Assembly: GCF_001659605.2 (NCBI RefSeq)
Contig: NC_035168.2
Location: 13,827,862 to 13,891,861 of the forward strand
Source: Manihot esculenta
Taxonomy: Eukaryota > Streptophyta > Magnoliopsida > Malpighiales > Euphorbiaceae
Reading direction: 5' to 3'
DNA: 64,000 nucleotides
Each line of letters begins with the position of its first letter. Position 1 is the stretch's first letter. Of this stretch, positions 22,529 to 34,150 are shown piece by piece. The position numbers and the translations under genes were made by a program. The notes beneath the pieces are model-generated. The model was not told the DNA's origin. It saw only the letters and a program-made list of their open reading frames with translations, and did no database searches.

Positions 22529-25500
22529 TTAAAAGAGATGAGGATATTGCCGGAGCATGGACTCCCGTGTCTCCCAAGTGCATTCTTCCATATTGTGGTG
22601 GTTCCACAGGACTTTCACCATCGGAATTTCCTTGTTCCTTAGCTTTCTGATCTGGGTGTCTAGGATCCGTACTGGCTGTTCAACATAGGTGAGATCCCCT
22701 TGGATCTCCACATCAGGCTCACTAAGAACCTTGCCCGGATCTGACACGAATTTTCTCAACATAGAAACATGGAAAACCGGATGGATTCTCTCCATTGAAG
22801 CAGGTAAATCCAGCTTATACGATACATTCCCAATCTTTTGCAAGACTTCAAAGGGTCCGATGTACCGCAGAGCCAGCTTACCTTTCTTCCCGAACCGAAC
22901 CACTCCTTTTATTGGAGACACCTTAAGCAATACCAGATCCCCCTCCTGAAACTCTACTAGTCTTCTGCGGATGTCTGCATAACTCTTCTGTCTGCTTGCA
23001 GCTGTCTTGATTCTTTCTCTGATTAAGGGTACCACCCTGCTGGTGATCTCTACTAGCTCAGGCCCTGCCAAGGCCTTTTCTCCAACTTCTTCCCAGCAAA
23101 CAGGTGACCTGCACTTCCTCCCATATAAAGCTTCATATGGAGCCATCCCGATGCTAGCATGATGGCTGTTATTGTAGGCAAACTCCACCAAAGGTAGATG
23201 TTGCCTCCAAGAACCGCCAAAGTCCAGCACACACATCCTTAGCATATCCTCGATAGTCTGGATGGTCCTTTCGGACTGTCCGTCTGTCTGGGGGTGGAAG
23301 GCAGTGCTGAAATCCAACCTGGTACCCATAGCATTCTGCAGACTCCGCCAAAACCTGGAGGTGAACTGGGGCCCTCTATCTGACACTATAGAAACAGGAA
23401 CCCCATGCAGTCTAACTATCTCATCAACGTACACCTGCGCCAACTTGTCCACAGAATAGCCACTCCTGACAGGGACGAAGTGAGCAGATTTGGTGAGTCT
23501 GTCCACAATCACCCATATAGAGTCCAATCTGTTGGACGTCGCCGGTAACCCCACTAAGAAGTCCATAGCTATATTCTCCCATTTCCATTCTGGAATAGGT
23601 AGCGGGTTAAACATTCCAGCCGGCTTCTGATGTTCTAGCTTCACCCTCTGACACACTTCGCAGGCTGACACAAACTGTGCCACTTCTTTCTTCATAGCTG
23701 GCCACCAGTAAACTTTCTTCAGATCTTGATACATCTTGGTGGCTCCGGGGTGAATGCTGTATCTTGCATTATGAGCCTCTCTCATAATGTCTCCTTTTAG
23801 CCCTATGTCATCTGGTACACACAATCGACTCCCATAGCAGAGGATCCCCTTACTGTCAAATCTGAACTCACTGTCATTGCCTAACTGAACAGTCCTGGCA
23901 ATCTTCACTAACTCTGGGTCCTCATGCTGTTTCTGAGCCACCTGCTCCAGAAACACGGGTGTCACTTTCATCTGAGCAACTAAAGCACCTGTACCAGACA
24001 ACTCCAACTGTAGACCTTCCTCAATGAGCTTGTAAAACTCCTTCACCACTGGTCTCCTCTCTGCCGTGATGTGGGATAGACTGCCTAGCGACTTCCGGCT
24101 TAAGGCGTCTGCCACGACATTCGCCTTACCCGGATGATACTGAATCTTGCAATCATAGTCACTCAGCAGCTCTACCCATCTCCTCTGTCTCAAGTTCAAA
24201 TCTCTTTGACTCAGGATGTATTGCAGGCTTTTATGATCTGTAAAGATCTCACATTTAACCCCATAGAGGTGGTGCCTCCACATCTTGAGTGCAAAGATTA
24301 CTGCTGCCATCTCAAGGTCATGTGTGGGGTAATTCAACTCATGCTTCTTCAGCTGCCTAGAAGCATAAGCGATCACCCTCTCATTCTGCATAAGCACACA
24401 ACCCAGTCCCACACGGGACGCATCACAAAAGACTGTAAAGTCTTCATCACTAGATGGCAGAGCTAAAACTGGTGCTGAAGTCAACCTCTTCTTAAGCTCT
24501 TCAAAACTCTCCTCACACTGGTCGGTCCACAGAAACTTCTGATTCTTCCTGGTTAGCCTGGTCAGAGGAGCTGCAATTTTCGAGAAGTCCTGAACGAACC
24601 TCCTGTAGTAACCTGCCAAACCCAAGAAACTCCTAATCTCTGTTACTGAAGTGGGTCTAGGCCAGTTAGCCACAGTTTCTGTCTTCTTGGGGTCTACCTC
24701 TATACCATTCTCTGACACTACATGCTCCAAGAACGAAATGCTCCTCAGCCAGAACTCACACTTAGAGAACTTGGCATACAAGCCATGTTCCCTCAAGGTC
24801 TGTAGGACTAACCTCAGATGATGGGCATGCTCCTCTGCATTCCTGGAATACACCAAGATATCGTCTATGAAGACAATAACGAAGTGATCCAGGTACTGGC
24901 TAAACACTCTGTTCATGAGGTCCATGAATGCTGCAGGGGCGTTAGTTAACCCGAACGGCATTACAAGGAACTCAAAATGCCCATATCTGGTCCTGAAAGC
25001 TGTCTTCGGTACATCCTCTTCCCTGATCCTCAACTGATGATACCCGGACCTCAGATCTATTTTGGAGAAACAACTCGCTCCTGCTAGCTGGTCGAATAGA
25101 TCGTCGATCCTTGGTAATGGGTACTTGTTCTCGGTAGTGACTTTGTTCAACTGCCTGTAGTCGATATAAAGTCTAAGGGATCCATCCTTCTTCCTCACAA
25201 ACAAAACCGGAGCACCCCAGGGTGAGGTACTCGGTCGGATGAAGCCCTTGTCTACCAGCTCCTGTAACTGCTCCTTCAACTCTTTCAATTCTGCTGGCGC
25301 CATCCTGTAGGGAGGGATAGAGATCGGTCGGGTTCCAGGCACCAGTTCTATCTCGAACTCTATCTCCCTAGCAGGTGGTAAACCTGACAATTCGTCTGGG
25401 AACACATCTAAGAACTCTCTCACCACTGGCACCGAGGCGGGCTCTCTAACCTGACTGCTAAGCTCTCTCACATGAGCCAAATACCCCTGACATCCCCTCC

Positions 25501-27523
25501 TGAGCAACCTACGAGCCTGAAGAGCTGATATCAGACCTCTAGGTGTACCCCTCCTGTCTCCTCTAAAGACAACCTCAGACCCATCCTGTCCTCTGAACCT
25601 GACTACCTTGTCCCTGCAGTCCAAGGTAGCACCATGGGTAGATAGCCAGTCCATCCCTAGAATGACGTCAAAATCTGTCAAATCTAGAACCACTAGGTCG
25701 GCGGACAAGCATCTTCCCTCAACAAACACAGGACTACACTGGCAGACTGACTCTGCCACTGATGGATCACACTTGGGTCCACTGACCCAGAGAGGACACT
25801 CTAACCCAGAAGTCATCAGACCCAACCTCCCCACAGCTCTCGGAGCAATAAAAGAATGAGATGCGCCAGGGTCCATCAAGGCATATACATCTGAACAACC
25901 AATAATTAAGTTACCTGCCACCACGGTGTTAGATGCATCTCCCTCCTGCTGTGTCATTGTGAAGATCCGTGCCGGAGCTGATGGACCTTCACCTCTGAAA
26001 CCCGCTGAAGAAGAAGCTGCCCCTCTCCCTCTGCCTCTGCCACTGGCTTGAGTCATGGCTGGAGCTGCTGGCTGCGCTACACTGCCTGAAGCTGTCTGCT
26101 GGGACGGAGCCATCGGGACTGCTCTTGGACAATCTCGAGCCATATGCCCCTCTTGACCACATCTGAAACAGGCGTTCGTCCCAGACCGACATACTCCTCT
26201 GTGTGGCTTACCACACCTCGCACAAACTGCATTATCCGCACCAGAGCTTGAGCCACTCCCAAATCCCAGACTGGACTTGACTTTATTCCAGAACTTGTTC
26301 TTCTTACCCTTGGGCTTACCCCATCTCTTACTGCCTGAAGCTGCTGCACTCAGAGTAGAGGGATCTAATCTTCCCCCACCCGGAGTTTTAGAACCGAAAG
26401 ACTGTGCCACTGACTGCTTAACTGTCCCTTGAACGATGGCACTGGCCTCCATTTTCCTGGCCATATCTGCTATGGCATGGAAGCTCTCCCTGTCCACTGA
26501 CTGGATCAAGGAGGAATACCTGGAATGGAGTTTCATAACATACCTCCTTGACCTCTTCGAATCTGTATCCAAACTCTGCCCTGAAAAAGGCAACAGCTCC
26601 AAAAATCTGTCGGTGAACTCCTCCACACCCATTTCATCCGTCTGCCTCAACTGTTCGAACTCTATCATCTTCAGCTCCCTTGAACTATCGGGAAAAGCCC
26701 ATCCTGCAAACTCGTTTGCAAACTCTTCCCAAGTCATGCTGTCCACTCTCGGTTTCACATAATTCTTGAACCACTCCCGTGCCTTCTTGCACTTAAGCGT
26801 GAACCCGGCCATCTGAATGGCTCTACTGTCATCAGCCCCAATCTCATTTGTGATTACTTTAACCCTTTCAAGATACACAAATGGGTCATCCCCTTTTTCA
26901 TACTGAGGAGCACCCAATTTCATGTAGTCGGTCATCTTAACCTTGCTCCCACTGGCTGAGCTAGGTCTAGGTGGCTGAACAACTGGGGCTGCTGGTTCTG
27001 CAGGTGGTGGAGGTGGTGCAACATTTTCTGAGGTAGGGTTTGCTGGATTTGGATAGTAGGGTGGAGGTGGATACATTGGGTACTGAGAGTATGGTGGGTA
27101 GTATGGTGGGTATGGCATCTGTGTGGGATAAGGGGTGAAACTAGGGTAATCTGATGTACCTCCCATCGAATACCCGGGATGTTGTGAGAAATGTGGGTAG
27201 TGAGGTGGCTGAACAAATCCCGAGGCCTGAGTGCCTCCTTGGGACTCTCCCATACCTTCCTCTGACATGCCAACTCCCAGACTGCCATCCCTCCTCTGCT
27301 CTACATCCATCTCATCCCCCATGCTCTCAGACATTCCTCCCTGAACTGTTCCTCTGACTGATCTGCTTCTACCCAGATCCAAAGACCTTCTAGGGTCTCT
27401 TGCTGCTCTTTCTCGGTTAGACCTACTAGACATTGCCCTAGGCAATGCTGGAGGACGGGCGCTCATGCCCTCATCCTCAGGTGGTACTCCAGTCAATCTT
27501 GCTGATCGACGAGTTCCTCTCAT
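22529..27523 (-). CDS. Intact Tekay-like gag-pro-pol polyprotein with chromodomain
   Basis: One 1,664-aa frame encodes the whole replication polyprotein. The ATG at 27523 ([12 protein letters not shown]) is preferred; the upstream extension lacks an ATG and its sequence differs in the sister element. Order: Pro/Tyr-rich N-terminal region; gag core; CCHC knuckle from Cys452 ([15 protein letters not shown]); aspartic protease at Asp551 (DPGASHSF); RT with FIDDIL at Asp887-888; RNase H with CDAS at Asp1034; integrase with HHCC finger and catalytic Asp1321, Asp1382 and Glu1418 (D-x35-E spacing); and a C-terminal chromodomain-like tail (about 1610-1664, ending YPHLF). The chromodomain places it among chromoviruses, and long LTRs with this tail suit Tekay/Del. 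Oddities: Tyr in the usual 'RLCIDYR' and Glu in the usual 'FLGHVVS'. Confidence 0.95.
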   Translation of the reverse strand: MRGTRRSARLTGVPPEDEGMSARPPALPRAMSSRSNRERAARDPRRSLDLGRSRSVRGTVQGGMSESMGDEMDVEQRRDGSLGVGMSEEGMGESQGGTQASGFVQPPHYPHFSQHPGYSMGGTSDYPSFTPYPTQMPYPPYYPPYSQYPMYPPPPYYPNPANPTSENVAPPPPPAEPAAPVVQPPRPSSASGSKVKMTDYMKLGAPQYEKGDDPFVYLERVKVITNEIGADDSRAIQMAGFTLKCKKAREWFKNYVKPRVDSMTWEEFANEFAGWAFPDSSRELKMIEFEQLRQTDEMGVEEFTDRFLELLPFSGQSLDTDSKRSRRYVMKLHSRYSSLIQSVDRESFHAIADMARKMEASAIVQGTVKQSVAQSFGSKTPGGGRLDPSTLSAAASGSKRWGKPKGKKNKFWNKVKSSLGFGSGSSSGADNAVCARCGKPHRGVCRSGTNACFRCGQEGHMARDCPRAVPMAPSQQTASGSVAQPAAPAMTQASGRGRGRGAASSSAGFRGEGPSAPARIFTMTQQEGDASNTVVAGNLIIGCSDVYALMDPGASHSFIAPRAVGRLGLMTSGLECPLWVSGPKCDPSVAESVCQCSPVFVEGRCLSADLVVLDLTDFDVILGMDWLSTHGATLDCRDKVVRFRGQDGSEVVFRGDRRGTPRGLISALQARRLLRRGCQGYLAHVRELSSQVREPASVPVVREFLDVFPDELSGLPPAREIEFEIELVPGTRPISIPPYRMAPAELKELKEQLQELVDKGFIRPSTSPWGAPVLFVRKKDGSLRLYIDYRQLNKVTTENKYPLPRIDDLFDQLAGASCFSKIDLRSGYHQLRIREEDVPKTAFRTRYGHFEFLVMPFGLTNAPAAFMDLMNRVFSQYLDHFVIVFIDDILVYSRNAEEHAHHLRLVLQTLREHGLYAKFSKCEFWLRSISFLEHVVSENGIEVDPKKTETVANWPRPTSVTEIRSFLGLAGYYRRFVQDFSKIAAPLTRLTRKNQKFLWTDQCEESFEELKKRLTSAPVLALPSSDEDFTVFCDASRVGLGCVLMQNERVIAYASRQLKKHELNYPTHDLEMAAVIFALKMWRHHLYGVKCEIFTDHKSLQYILSQRDLNLRQRRWVELLSDYDCKIQYHPGKANVVADALSRKSLGSLSHITAERRPVVKEFYKLIEEGLQLELSGTGALVAQMKVTPVFLEQVAQKQHEDPELVKIARTVQLGNDSEFRFDSKGILCYGSRLCVPDDIGLKGDIMREAHNARYSIHPGATKMYQDLKKVYWWPAMKKEVAQFVSACEVCQRVKLEHQKPAGMFNPLPIPEWKWENIAMDFLVGLPATSNRLDSIWVIVDRLTKSAHFVPVRSGYSVDKLAQVYVDEIVRLHGVPVSIVSDRGPQFTSRFWRSLQNAMGTRLDFSTAFHPQTDGQSERTIQTIEDMLRMCVLDFGGSWRQHLPLVEFAYNNSHHASIGMAPYEALYGRKCRSPVCWEEVGEKALAGPELVEITSRVVPLIRERIKTAASRQKSYADIRRRLVEFQEGDLVLLKVSPIKGVVRFGKKGKLALRYIGPFEVLQKIGNVSYKLDLPASMERIHPVFHVSMLRKFVSDPGKVLSEPDVEIQGDLTYVEQPVRILDTQIRKLRNKEIPMVKVLWNHHNMEECTWETRESMLRQYPHLF

Positions 27524-27781
27524 CCTGTTTTCTGAAAAACAGTACACATGGCACAAACATTAGCATCATATGGTTCATGTGGGCACACATGAACCCGCAT
27601 CACATACATCACATATCATAGCATATCATCAATACACCTGCTTATCATCATGGCATTTCACATCATCATGCAAGACAGGACTCCACATCCTATCCTAGTG
27701 GACATGATCCTTCCTATTGTGCTTGACCTTCTATAACATCTATGAGCTCGACACTCTTAGGTCCGACCATATGAACCTAGG

Positions 27782-27793
27782 GCTCTGATACCA
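27782..27793 (-). other. Primer binding site, initiator-Met tRNA type
   Basis: On the minus strand TGGTATCAGAGC lies three bases downstream of the 5' LTR end at 27797. It is the same primer site as in the 6099-15334 element. Confidence 0.92.
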
Positions 27794-27796
27794 TTC

Positions 27797-30022
27797 TGTA
27801 ACGACCCGAAAATCGGACCGCTACCGGCGCTAGGATCCAGATCGGCATAAGGCCGCCGGGACCCGTAGCAAGCCTGACATATAACCTGTAAACCTGTATA
27901 ATCCCATACATGATCCACAACATACATAAAAATTAAAACTTTTCTTTCCACATACATCAACCAAACTCAACCTGTTCATAAACATAAACATAACATTGAT
28001 CCCTCTGTGGGATCTCATCAGTGCCCCCAAATGGGTGACATAACATATATTGAGTTGGTTTACATAAACATCATAAAAATCTCTAAGATCATGTAATAAA
28101 AGGGATGACAACCATCTATGGTCAAGCACACCTCTAACATCCATATACATCATCTCATTACATAACTATACTGATTAAGACATTACAATTTGATCATGTC
28201 CATTGCTAGCTATTACATAAGCATGACTTCTTTACTCTATTCGGACTCCCGCACTATACTGTACCTGCAAACCTGGGGGTAAAAGGGAGAGGGGTGAGCT
28301 AGAAGCCCAGTGAGTAGAGCTAGTAAAACACATTAACACTATGCTCAAATGGAATGCATCATAACACAAACAATTCACATAAGGGTTGGGTGAACTTGTC
28401 ACCAATTAGTCCAAGCTAACATAGTGCCAGGCCGTAGCATGGGGTCCTGGTCTTCCTGTCATACATACATTACTTACCATTATTCCAGGGCCTCCTCTGG
28501 GCTCCTGGTCTTCGAGTCCACAATCGTGCCAGGCCGTAGAATGGGGTCCTGGTCTTTCATTTCCGTGCCAGGCCGTAGAATGGGGTCCTGGTCTTCCTGT
28601 CATGGACTAATTGGGTCATCCAACATTCACCCACATCAACAACACATGATGCAATGCGGCATATTCGTGAAGCTAATGCAATCACCCTATTGCATAATCA
28701 TGATGCATGAAACATGATAAAACATTTAATTTAAAAGATTAAGTTTAGTTCCACTCACCTCTGGCTGACTCTGACAACACCGAAGCAGCTGAACTCACTG
28801 CTGGGGTCCTCGGTTCCTCGGGTCCGAACCTACACAGGTGGACTCAAATGAGGGACCAAACATGCTAGAACATAACTCTAAACTACTCCCCAAAAACCCC
28901 CTAAAACATCATGAAAACATCACATAAAAACATGCAAGAAATGGCTGAACAGGGCACTTTCGGCGGCAGGTTCGGCGGCCGAAAGTCCCTCCAGAGCCGA
29001 AAGTCAAGCAGGTTCGGCGGCACCTTCGGCGGCCGAAACTCCCAGACAGAGACGAAAGTCTTCTTTCGGGGGCAAGCTTCGGCAGCCGAATGCTGCCTCC
29101 ACAAGGGGGTTCGGCGGCCGAAACTCCTTTCGGCGGCCGAACCTGGTTTCTGCCAGAAGGGCAGAAACTTGGTTCACATGAACCTCTTGCCTCCCAAAAC
29201 CTCAAATCATGCATAAATCTCAACTAAAACATGCATACAAGTTCCTAGGGGTCGCAAGCAGTCATATACCCCAACTACAACACTTCAAACACACAAAATC
29301 CACACATATTGTTCAAAACATCAATATTAACCCATAACTCAACATATAACCTAACATGCATTTCTACCCATAGATCTTGCATAAAACTTACTTAAAACAC
29401 ATAAGGAGCTTAAGATCGGCCCTTACCTCTTGAAGATCGAGAGGGAGACGACCTAAACTTGGAGATCCACGAAAATGAGCTCCTGAGTTCCCAAAGCTCC
29501 AAAACTTGGTTTAAATGCTCAAAACTTGCAAATGTGAGTTTAAAACTCAAGAAAAATGGAAGAGATTTGGAGGAAGAACAGGAGAGTTGCAAAGGGAAGG
29601 TCGGAAGCTTGCTGTGGCCGAAAATGGGAGAAAACTCGCCCTTTTCGGCTAAGTGCCCCTTTTATAGGTGGCTGGCCAGACCACGTTCGGGGGCCGAATG
29701 CGCTTCCGCATCCATGCCATGTTCGGCGGCCGAACTTCACTTTCGGCGGCCGAACCTGGACTTCCCTAACTCATGCTTTCGGGGGCCTAACGTGCCTCCA
29801 AAACGCATGCATGTTCAGCGGCCGAAACTCCTTTCGGCGGCCGAACCTGGGTTTTCCTCCTATGACTTTTCATGCAAAAACTCATTTAATTCATACTTAA
29901 AACCATTAAAAACATGAAAACATTTTACAAAAAACATGATTTTACCCTTCTAGAGGTCTCCGACATCCGAGATCCCACCGGACGGTAGGAATTCCGATAC
30001 CGGAGTCTAGCCGGGTATTACA
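27797..30022 (-). repeat. 5' LTR of the 20205-30022 element
   Basis: The LTR is 2,226 bp. It contains the promoter (TATAAAAG, 29659-29666), an upstream palindrome cluster at about 29690-29850 and a second cluster at about 28965-29150. Predicted leader splice sites on the minus strand are donor 29426, acceptor 28830, donor 28758 and acceptor 28265, giving introns of 597 and 494 nt and a 71-nt internal exon. A further acceptor-like TTTTTCAG lies at 27539-27532, just before the gag ATG. Confidence 0.95.
29659..29666 (-). promoter_or_regulatory. Likely TATA box driving the intact element
   Basis: TATAAAAG on the minus strand lies in the 5' LTR between the upstream palindrome cluster and the first predicted donor, matching the position in sister LTRs. 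Transcription would run toward lower coordinates through gag-pol. Confidence 0.65.
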
Positions 30023-30027
30023 AGAAC

Positions 30028-30535
30028 CCAGCTGCTATGTACCAACAGGTAATGAATAAAGCTCAGAAATATATTAGGCTGGATGATGAAGTCCAACCAT
30101 TAAGAGAGGACAAAAGAATGAGTCAAAAGCAAAACTAAAAGTCAGAGGGGCGAGGATCTGAAAGAGACCATAGAAGTTACCCTATCTCTTGAAGAAGGGA
30201 TGATCAAAGTAAGTACAAGAATTATACTCCATTGAATGACTCACGAAAATATATTCTAATATGGATCAGGAAGAATGACAGTGAGGTTCAGGTGGCTTTC
30301 CAAGCTCAATCCAAATAAAGCTGAAAAGTGAGATAGGACCAAGTACTGTCGTTTTAACCAAGACCACGGGCATACGATGGAGGAGTGCTGACAGCTGAAA
30401 GACAAGATCGAGAGATTAATAAGGGACGGCACACTCCAGAAATTTGCCGAAAAAGATAGGGAAGAGAGGAGATCTGAACTCGAGGTAACAACTCGTGAAA
30501 CCACCCCTAACAGGGAACCTATGGGGACTATTATG
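30028..30535 (+). pseudogene. Decayed Ogre/Tat-like gag, downstream half with zinc finger
   Basis: Immediately after the target duplication the gag frame seen before 20204 continues (about 'NPAAMYQQVMNKAQKYIRLDDE'). Near 30348-30395 a CCHC-like finger is readable (YCRFNQDHGHTMEEC), followed by a TGA stop and then 'QLKDKIERLIRDGTL'. This order is typical of Ogre/Tat-type Gag. No protease or polymerase follows, which suggests a gag-only non-autonomous element. Confidence 0.8.
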
Positions 30536-31306
30536 TAATTACAGAAAGACTTAGTAATGATCAGGAAAAATAAGCAAACCACAGGAGATGTAATAGGCAG
30601 TCAGGTAAGCTGGGCAAAAACCGAAATGGACTATTTAAGGTCTCGAAGGTTATTCACTAAAGGTCTTCTAAGCTAGCCAAGTTAGATGACTGAGTCATAG
30701 AATATTTGTAATCTGATAAAATTTTAATAATAACAGTTAACAATGTATTTTTCATGTGCTCTTCAATGACAAGGAACTTTGGAATTACCCTCTTCAAAAA
30801 AGATTAAAGAGCACTCTTTAAAGGCCAAAAGGCAGATTCCACAAGGCTAGAAGATCTGGTGTTATCCCACTAAAACAAAGCCATAAGACAGGAATTTTTC
30901 AGGCTAGAAGACTGCATGTTAGTCCCACTAAAATAAGGTCATAAGATGAAAATCCTTAGCCTAGAAGATCAGGTGTTAGTCCCACTAAACAAAGCCATAA
31001 GTTGAGAATCCGCCAGGCCAGAAGACTGGTTGTTAGTCCCACTAAACAACGGCCATAAGACGGGAATCCATCAGGCTAGAAGACTGAGTGTTATTCCCAC
31101 TAAGAAAAAGTTTCAAGGAGAGAACTCATCAGAAGACCGGGTGATAAATTCACTAAACAAAAGTTTCAAGGTGGGAACCCACTATAAGACCTGGTATTGG
31201 ACCTACTAAATAAAAGTTTTAAGGTGGGAATCTGCTAGAAGACCGAGCGTTGGATCCACTAAACAAAAGTTTCTAGGTCAAAACCCATCAAAAGATTGAG
31301 TATTGG
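30536..31306 (+). repeat. Non-coding body of gag-only element: ~50-65-bp degenerate tandem repeats
   Basis: From about 30820 phrases such as 'ggctagaagactg', 'gttagtcccactaaa' and 'ccataagacgggaatcc' recur every ~50-65 bp in diverged copies. The array is interrupted at 31307 by a solo LTR and resumes at 33546. No pol domain is seen where one would be expected. Confidence 0.75.
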
Positions 31307-33540
31307 TGTAACGACCCGAAAATCGGACCGCTACCGGCGCTAGGATCCAGATCGGCTTAAGGCCGCCGGGACCCATAGCAAGCCAAACATTCAACCTGTG
31401 AACCTGTTTAATCCCATACATGATCGACAACATACATAAAATTTTGAACTTTTCTTTTCATTCATTCACCAAACTCAACCTGTGCATGCTCTAAACATAA
31501 TCATAATCATCAACCTACACTGGAGTCCTCAACATTGCTCCAATGGGGTAACATACATACATTAAGTTTGGTTTTCAATAGTCATCATTAAACATCTAAG
31601 ATCATGTACTAAGAAGGGATTAACATTATACTATGGTCAAGCACAACTCTAAACTTTCATAAACATCATTACATTACATTCGATACTATACTTTTACATG
31701 ACTGTACTACACATAACATATTAACCTTTATCATGTCCACACTAGCTATTACATGACCATAACCTCATTACTCTTGCTGACCTCCTGGTCTACCCTGTAC
31801 CTGCAAGTTTGGGGGTTAAGGGAGAGGGGTGAGCTACTAGAGCCCAGTGAGCAGAATAATAAAACATAGTGTTTGAAACATATGATATCATGGAATGCAT
31901 CATAGCACAAACATTTCATATCAAGGATGAACTTGTCACCATTTAGCCCTCTATACAGTCTAATTATGCCAGGGGCGTAGTGCAGGCTCGCCTGGACTTC
32001 CATAGCATACCATACATATCCAATCATGCCGGGGGTGTAGTGCAGGCTCACCCGGACTTCCATAGTCTGTCATGTCATACCATATAAGGGCTAATGGATC
32101 ATTCAACATTCATCCACATCAACAACATAATATGCAATGCAACATATTTGTGAATTCTAATGCAAGCACCCTAATATACCTCATGGCATTCATGATGCGT
32201 GAATCATGCTAAAACGTTCATTATTTATTTTGAAAACATAGAGAGTTATTCCACTCACCTCTGGCTAGCTCTGACAAGACTCGAAAGCAGCTATCTCACT
32301 GCAGTGGTCCTCGGTTCCTCGGGTCCAAACCTACACAGGTGGACTCAAATGAGGGACCTAACATACATGAATTTTACTCTAAAATACTCCCCAAAAACCC
32401 CCCTAAAACACCTCAAAACAACCATAGAAAATATGCAAAGGAAGGCTGAATAGGGCACTTTCAGCGGCAGGTTCGGCGGCCGAAAGTCCCTCCAGAGCCG
32501 AAAGTCATGCAAGTTCGGCGGCACCTTCGGCGGCCGAAAGTGCCCTCCAGAGACGAAAGTCCATTTTCGGGGGCAGGCTTCGGCAGCCGAAAGGCTCGCC
32601 TCACAGACAGGTTCGGCGGCCGAAAATCCTTTCGGCTGCCGAACCTGGTTTCTCCCAAAGGGCAGAAACTCAGCTTTTCAATGCACACTTTCCTCCCAAA
32701 CCTTCCAATCAAGCATTCAACTCTCTCAAAGCATGCATACACATATACATCAACACCTAGGGGTCTTAAACTATCCTAAACCCCAACTACAACACATCAA
32801 ACAAGCATATCCAACACATATTGCCCATATAATCACATAAAACCTAACAAAGTTCAACTAACCTAAACATGCATTTCTACCCCATAGATCAACTTAAAAC
32901 TTGTTTAAAACATACAATGAGCTCAAGATCGGCTCTTACCTCTTAAAGATCGAGAGAGAGGCGACCTAAACTTGGAGAACCAAGGAAAAGAGCTCCTGAG
33001 TCTTTCAAGCCTCAAAACTTGCTTTAATGCTCAAAAATCTTCAAAACAAAGTAAAAACTCATGAAAATCATGAAAGATTTGAAGAAAATGACTCTAAATC
33101 GGCGAGGGATGGCGGAGAACTGACCTTGGCCGAAAATGGGGATAAAAGCTCGCCCATTCGGACAAGGAGACCCTTTTATAGGTGGCTGGCCAGGCCACTT
33201 TCGGGGGCCTAACGTGCCTCCGCATGCATGCCATGTTCGGCGGCCGAACATAAGGTTCGGCGGCCGAATCTGGACTTCCCTCACTTATGCCTTCGGGGGC
33301 CTAAAGCACTCCCGAAGTGCATGCATGTTCGGCGGCCGAACTTGAGGTTCGGCGGCCGAACCTGAGTCTTCCTCTCAAGACTATTTTCATTCAAAACTAA
33401 ATTTCTTTCTTGTTTAAACCCATGAAATACATTAAAACATTTTATATAAAAACATGATTTTACCCTTCTAGAGGTTTCCGACATCCGAGATTCCACCGGA
33501 CGGTAGGAATTCCGATGCCGGAGTCTAGCCGGGTATTACA
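31307..33540 (-). mobile_element. Solo LTR, Tekay-like family
   Basis: A 2,234-bp LTR on the minus strand (TGTAATACCCGGCTAG at 33540, GGGTCGTTACA at 31307) with no internal region. Flanks are ATTGG (31302-31306) and GTTGG (33541-33545), a target duplication with one mismatch. Palindromes and the four predicted splice sites are kept: donor 32939, acceptor 32331, donor 32258, acceptor 31801, with a 72-nt internal exon. Its minisatellite ('gtgtagtgcaggctc...cggacttccatag') has two copies near 31965-32065. Confidence 0.9.
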
Positions 33541-33545
33541 GTTGG

Positions 33546-34150
33546 ACCCACTAATCAAGGCATTGGATGCAAGGCCACAAGGCGGGTATACGCTAGATTA
33601 GAAAATCGGGTATTAGTCCCGTTTGACAAAAGTTTTTAAGGCACTTCATGCTCAGGCCATAAGATAGGTATGAGCCAGGCCACACAACCGAGCATTGGAC
33701 CATTTTACAGAAAGTCTCCAAGGCATTTGTTGCTGCTCTTATGAGCACTCTAAAAAATCCAAAACAGTTTGCGAAAGAAAAAGGCCCATTGTAGGCAGGC
33801 GAGACTTTTTGACGAATGGCGAAGATGGATTGCTAAGTGAACTAGTGGAGGCCGTAAAGGACCGGAAGCCCGATAGGATCGAAAAAGGCCAAGGAACCCG
33901 TAAGGGCTAGAAAATGCTCGGAAGCTTGTCAGGGCTGAAAAATGTGCAGAAGCCCATAAAGGCTAGAGAAGGCCAAGGAGCTTACAAGGGCTATAAAATA
34001 CTCAGAAGCTAGTCAGGGCTAGAGAATGCCCGGAAGCTCGATAGGGCTAGCAAATGCCCAAAAGCTCAACATGGCTAGAGAATTCCTGTAAGATCCCTAG
34101 GGCTGGTTAGTGCTAGAGAAAGCTTGGAACCTCATCAAGGCATTATTGTA
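33546..34150 (+). repeat. Degenerate tandem repeats, continued, with a second unit type
   Basis: After the solo LTR the earlier array continues briefly. From about 33840 a different unit appears: 'agggctagagaatgcccgga' plus 'agctc', repeated about every 35 bp in some eight to ten diverged copies. There is no coding capacity beyond a 71-codon chance frame. It is part of the internal region of the gag-only element. Confidence 0.7.

Larger units (their letters stand above)
20205..30022 (-). mobile_element. Full-length, apparently intact Tekay-like Ty3/gypsy element
   Basis: The element is 9,818 bp with two 2,226-bp LTRs (20205-22430 and 27797-30022) and a perfect target duplication AGAAC (20200-20204 and 30023-30027). 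It has a tRNA-Met primer site, a polypurine tract and one uninterrupted 1,664-codon gag-pol. The LTRs are the same length and differ by about ten substitutions by eye (~0.45%), so the insertion is young. It is inserted in an old gag pseudogene on the opposite strand. All parts needed for retrotransposition appear present, but two RT-region residues differ from the sister element and activity is not shown. Confidence 0.96.
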
